Assembly: GCA_023402355.1 (NCBI GenBank)
Contig: JAEXCG010000147.1
Coordinates: 1 to 16,142 of the forward strand
Source of the DNA: Bacillota bacterium
Lineage (GTDB): Bacteria > Bacillota > Clostridia > Christensenellales > Aristaeellaceae
Length of the DNA stretch: 16,142 nucleotides
Direction of reading: 5' to 3'
Positions 15,572 to 16,142 of the stretch are shown piece after piece. The position numbers and the translations under genes are program-made. A model generated the notes under the pieces. The model ran no database searches. It saw only the letters and a program-made list of their open reading frames with translations, and had not been told where the DNA came from. Every line of letters begins with the position of its first letter. The first letter of the stretch is position 1.

Positions 15572-16142
15572 TCACTCGCCGCCTATGATCCGGCGCGCGA
15601 CGTCCGGGAAGTTGGTGATGATCGCGTCCGCCCCGCGCGAGAGGCAAAGACGCATGTCCGCCTCTGCGTTGACGGTCCAGGGGTGCACGCGGACGCCTCG
15701 CCGGTGCGCAGCCTCGCAGGAATCCTCGTAGGCGAGCGCGCTGTAGTGCGGGTGCAGCGCTTTCGCGCCAAGGGCGCGCGCGTAGTCCCAGGGGTCGATC
15801 AGCGTGGCGTCGTAGAGCAGGCCGCAGGGCAGCGACGGGTCGATCTCCATCACGCGGCGCAGGCTGTAGTGGTTGAAGGACGAGTAGAGCACGCGGTCCG
15901 TCATGCCCATGCGCGCGGCCAGGTCGATGCAGGCCTCCTCCAGACCGGGGTAGAGATAGCGGCTGTTCTTGAGCTCCACGTTGACCGTGAGCCCCAGCGG
16001 CAGGAGCAGCTCGTAGACTTCGCGCAGCGTCGGGATGCGCGCGCCCTCGTACTCCGGGTGCGTTCGGTTGAAGGAGAGGCGCTTGAGCTGTGCGAGCGTC
16101 AGCTCGCGCACGAGCCCGCTGCCGTTTGAAACGCGGCTGATC
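15572..16142 (-). CDS. Glycerophosphodiester phosphodiesterase (5' end cut by window edge)
   Basis: Predicted to hydrolyse glycerophosphodiesters to glycerol-3-phosphate and an alcohol (GDPD/UgpQ family). About 189 residues are visible. The frame is open to the right edge, beginning ISRVSNGSGLVRELTLAQLK, which matches the family's 'l.R.TnG.G.v.d.tl.eLk'. It then has IPTLREVYELLLP, the metal-ligand region NVELKNS, the conserved YSSFNH, LHPHYSAL, VHPWTVNAE, and the end GADAIITNFPD. The missing N-terminus should contain the catalytic HRG and E-x-D residues. The internal GTG at 16111 is not the real start, because the homology continues upstream of it. Membrane attachment or export cannot be judged without the N-terminus. 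It is followed by its own terminator. Confidence 0.92.
   Translation of the reverse strand, partial: ISRVSNGSGLVRELTLAQLKRLSFNRTHPEYEGARIPTLREVYELLLPLGLTVNVELKNSRYLYPGLEEACIDLAARMGMTDRVLYSSFNHYSLRRVMEIDPSLPCGLLYDATLIDPWDYARALGAKALHPHYSALAYEDSCEAAHRRGVRVHPWTVNAEADMRLCLSRGADAIITNFPDVARRIIGGE

Noticed and set aside
15444..15647. N-terminal extension of the AraC-type regulator
   Set aside because: It crosses the terminator and the end of the phosphodiesterase gene; AraC homology begins just after the ATG at 15443.

Overview
The window looks like a chromosomal segment of a high-GC Bacillota bacterium, probably Clostridia. The evidence is strong AGGAGG-type ribosome binding sites, sigma-A-type promoters (TTGACA/TATAAT), a classical transcriptional T-box leader in front of ileS, ATGA stop/start overlaps in operons, and a secreted SH3/peptidoglycan-binding-repeat protein. 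GC is very high throughout, except for an AT-rich intergenic island at about 11190-11320. No phage, transposon, CRISPR array, tRNA or rRNA was seen. The exact lineage cannot be fixed from the sequence alone.

Layout, left to right. A GNAT acetyltransferase (+, cut by the left edge) ends at a bidirectional terminator (809-838). A long minus-strand unit then runs from about 7755 down to about 809: T-box leader, ileS (long, type-2-like IleRS), a GH4-family protein that has lost its metal-site residues, an internal promoter set among 9-bp repeats, a class I rRNA-methyltransferase-like gene, an RluA-type pseudouridine synthase, and a small four-helix membrane protein. The last three overlap or abut and are probably translationally coupled. 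Upstream of ileS is a second minus-strand operon of ABC ATPase, ABC-2-type permease and HAD-like hydrolase (10172 to 7822). Its promoter sits back to back with a near-consensus plus-strand promoter.

That plus promoter drives a membrane protein resembling CbiB/CobD but lacking the expected motifs. After the AT-rich island, with a direct repeat and a second near-consensus promoter, comes a 780-residue exported protein. It has a signal peptide, an SH3 domain, six peptidoglycan-binding repeats and a C-terminal domain with an H-x-C-I-H signature reminiscent of L,D-transpeptidases. A ThiF-like tcdA gene follows, closed by a 20-bp stem terminator shared with a convergent AraC/GyrI-type regulator. 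A glycerophosphodiester phosphodiesterase (minus, cut by the right edge) ends the window.

Most of the content is translation and RNA modification (IleRS, methyltransferase, pseudouridine synthase, TcdA) plus cell-envelope functions. No complete new multi-gene defence or biosynthetic system is evident. The best leads are the family members with degraded active sites (GH4-like, CbiB-like, ABC ATPase), the unusual C-terminal domain of the cell-wall protein, and three intergenic elements: the GTGAAGGCT repeats, the AT-rich direct repeat, and the divergent promoter pair with its leader hairpin.
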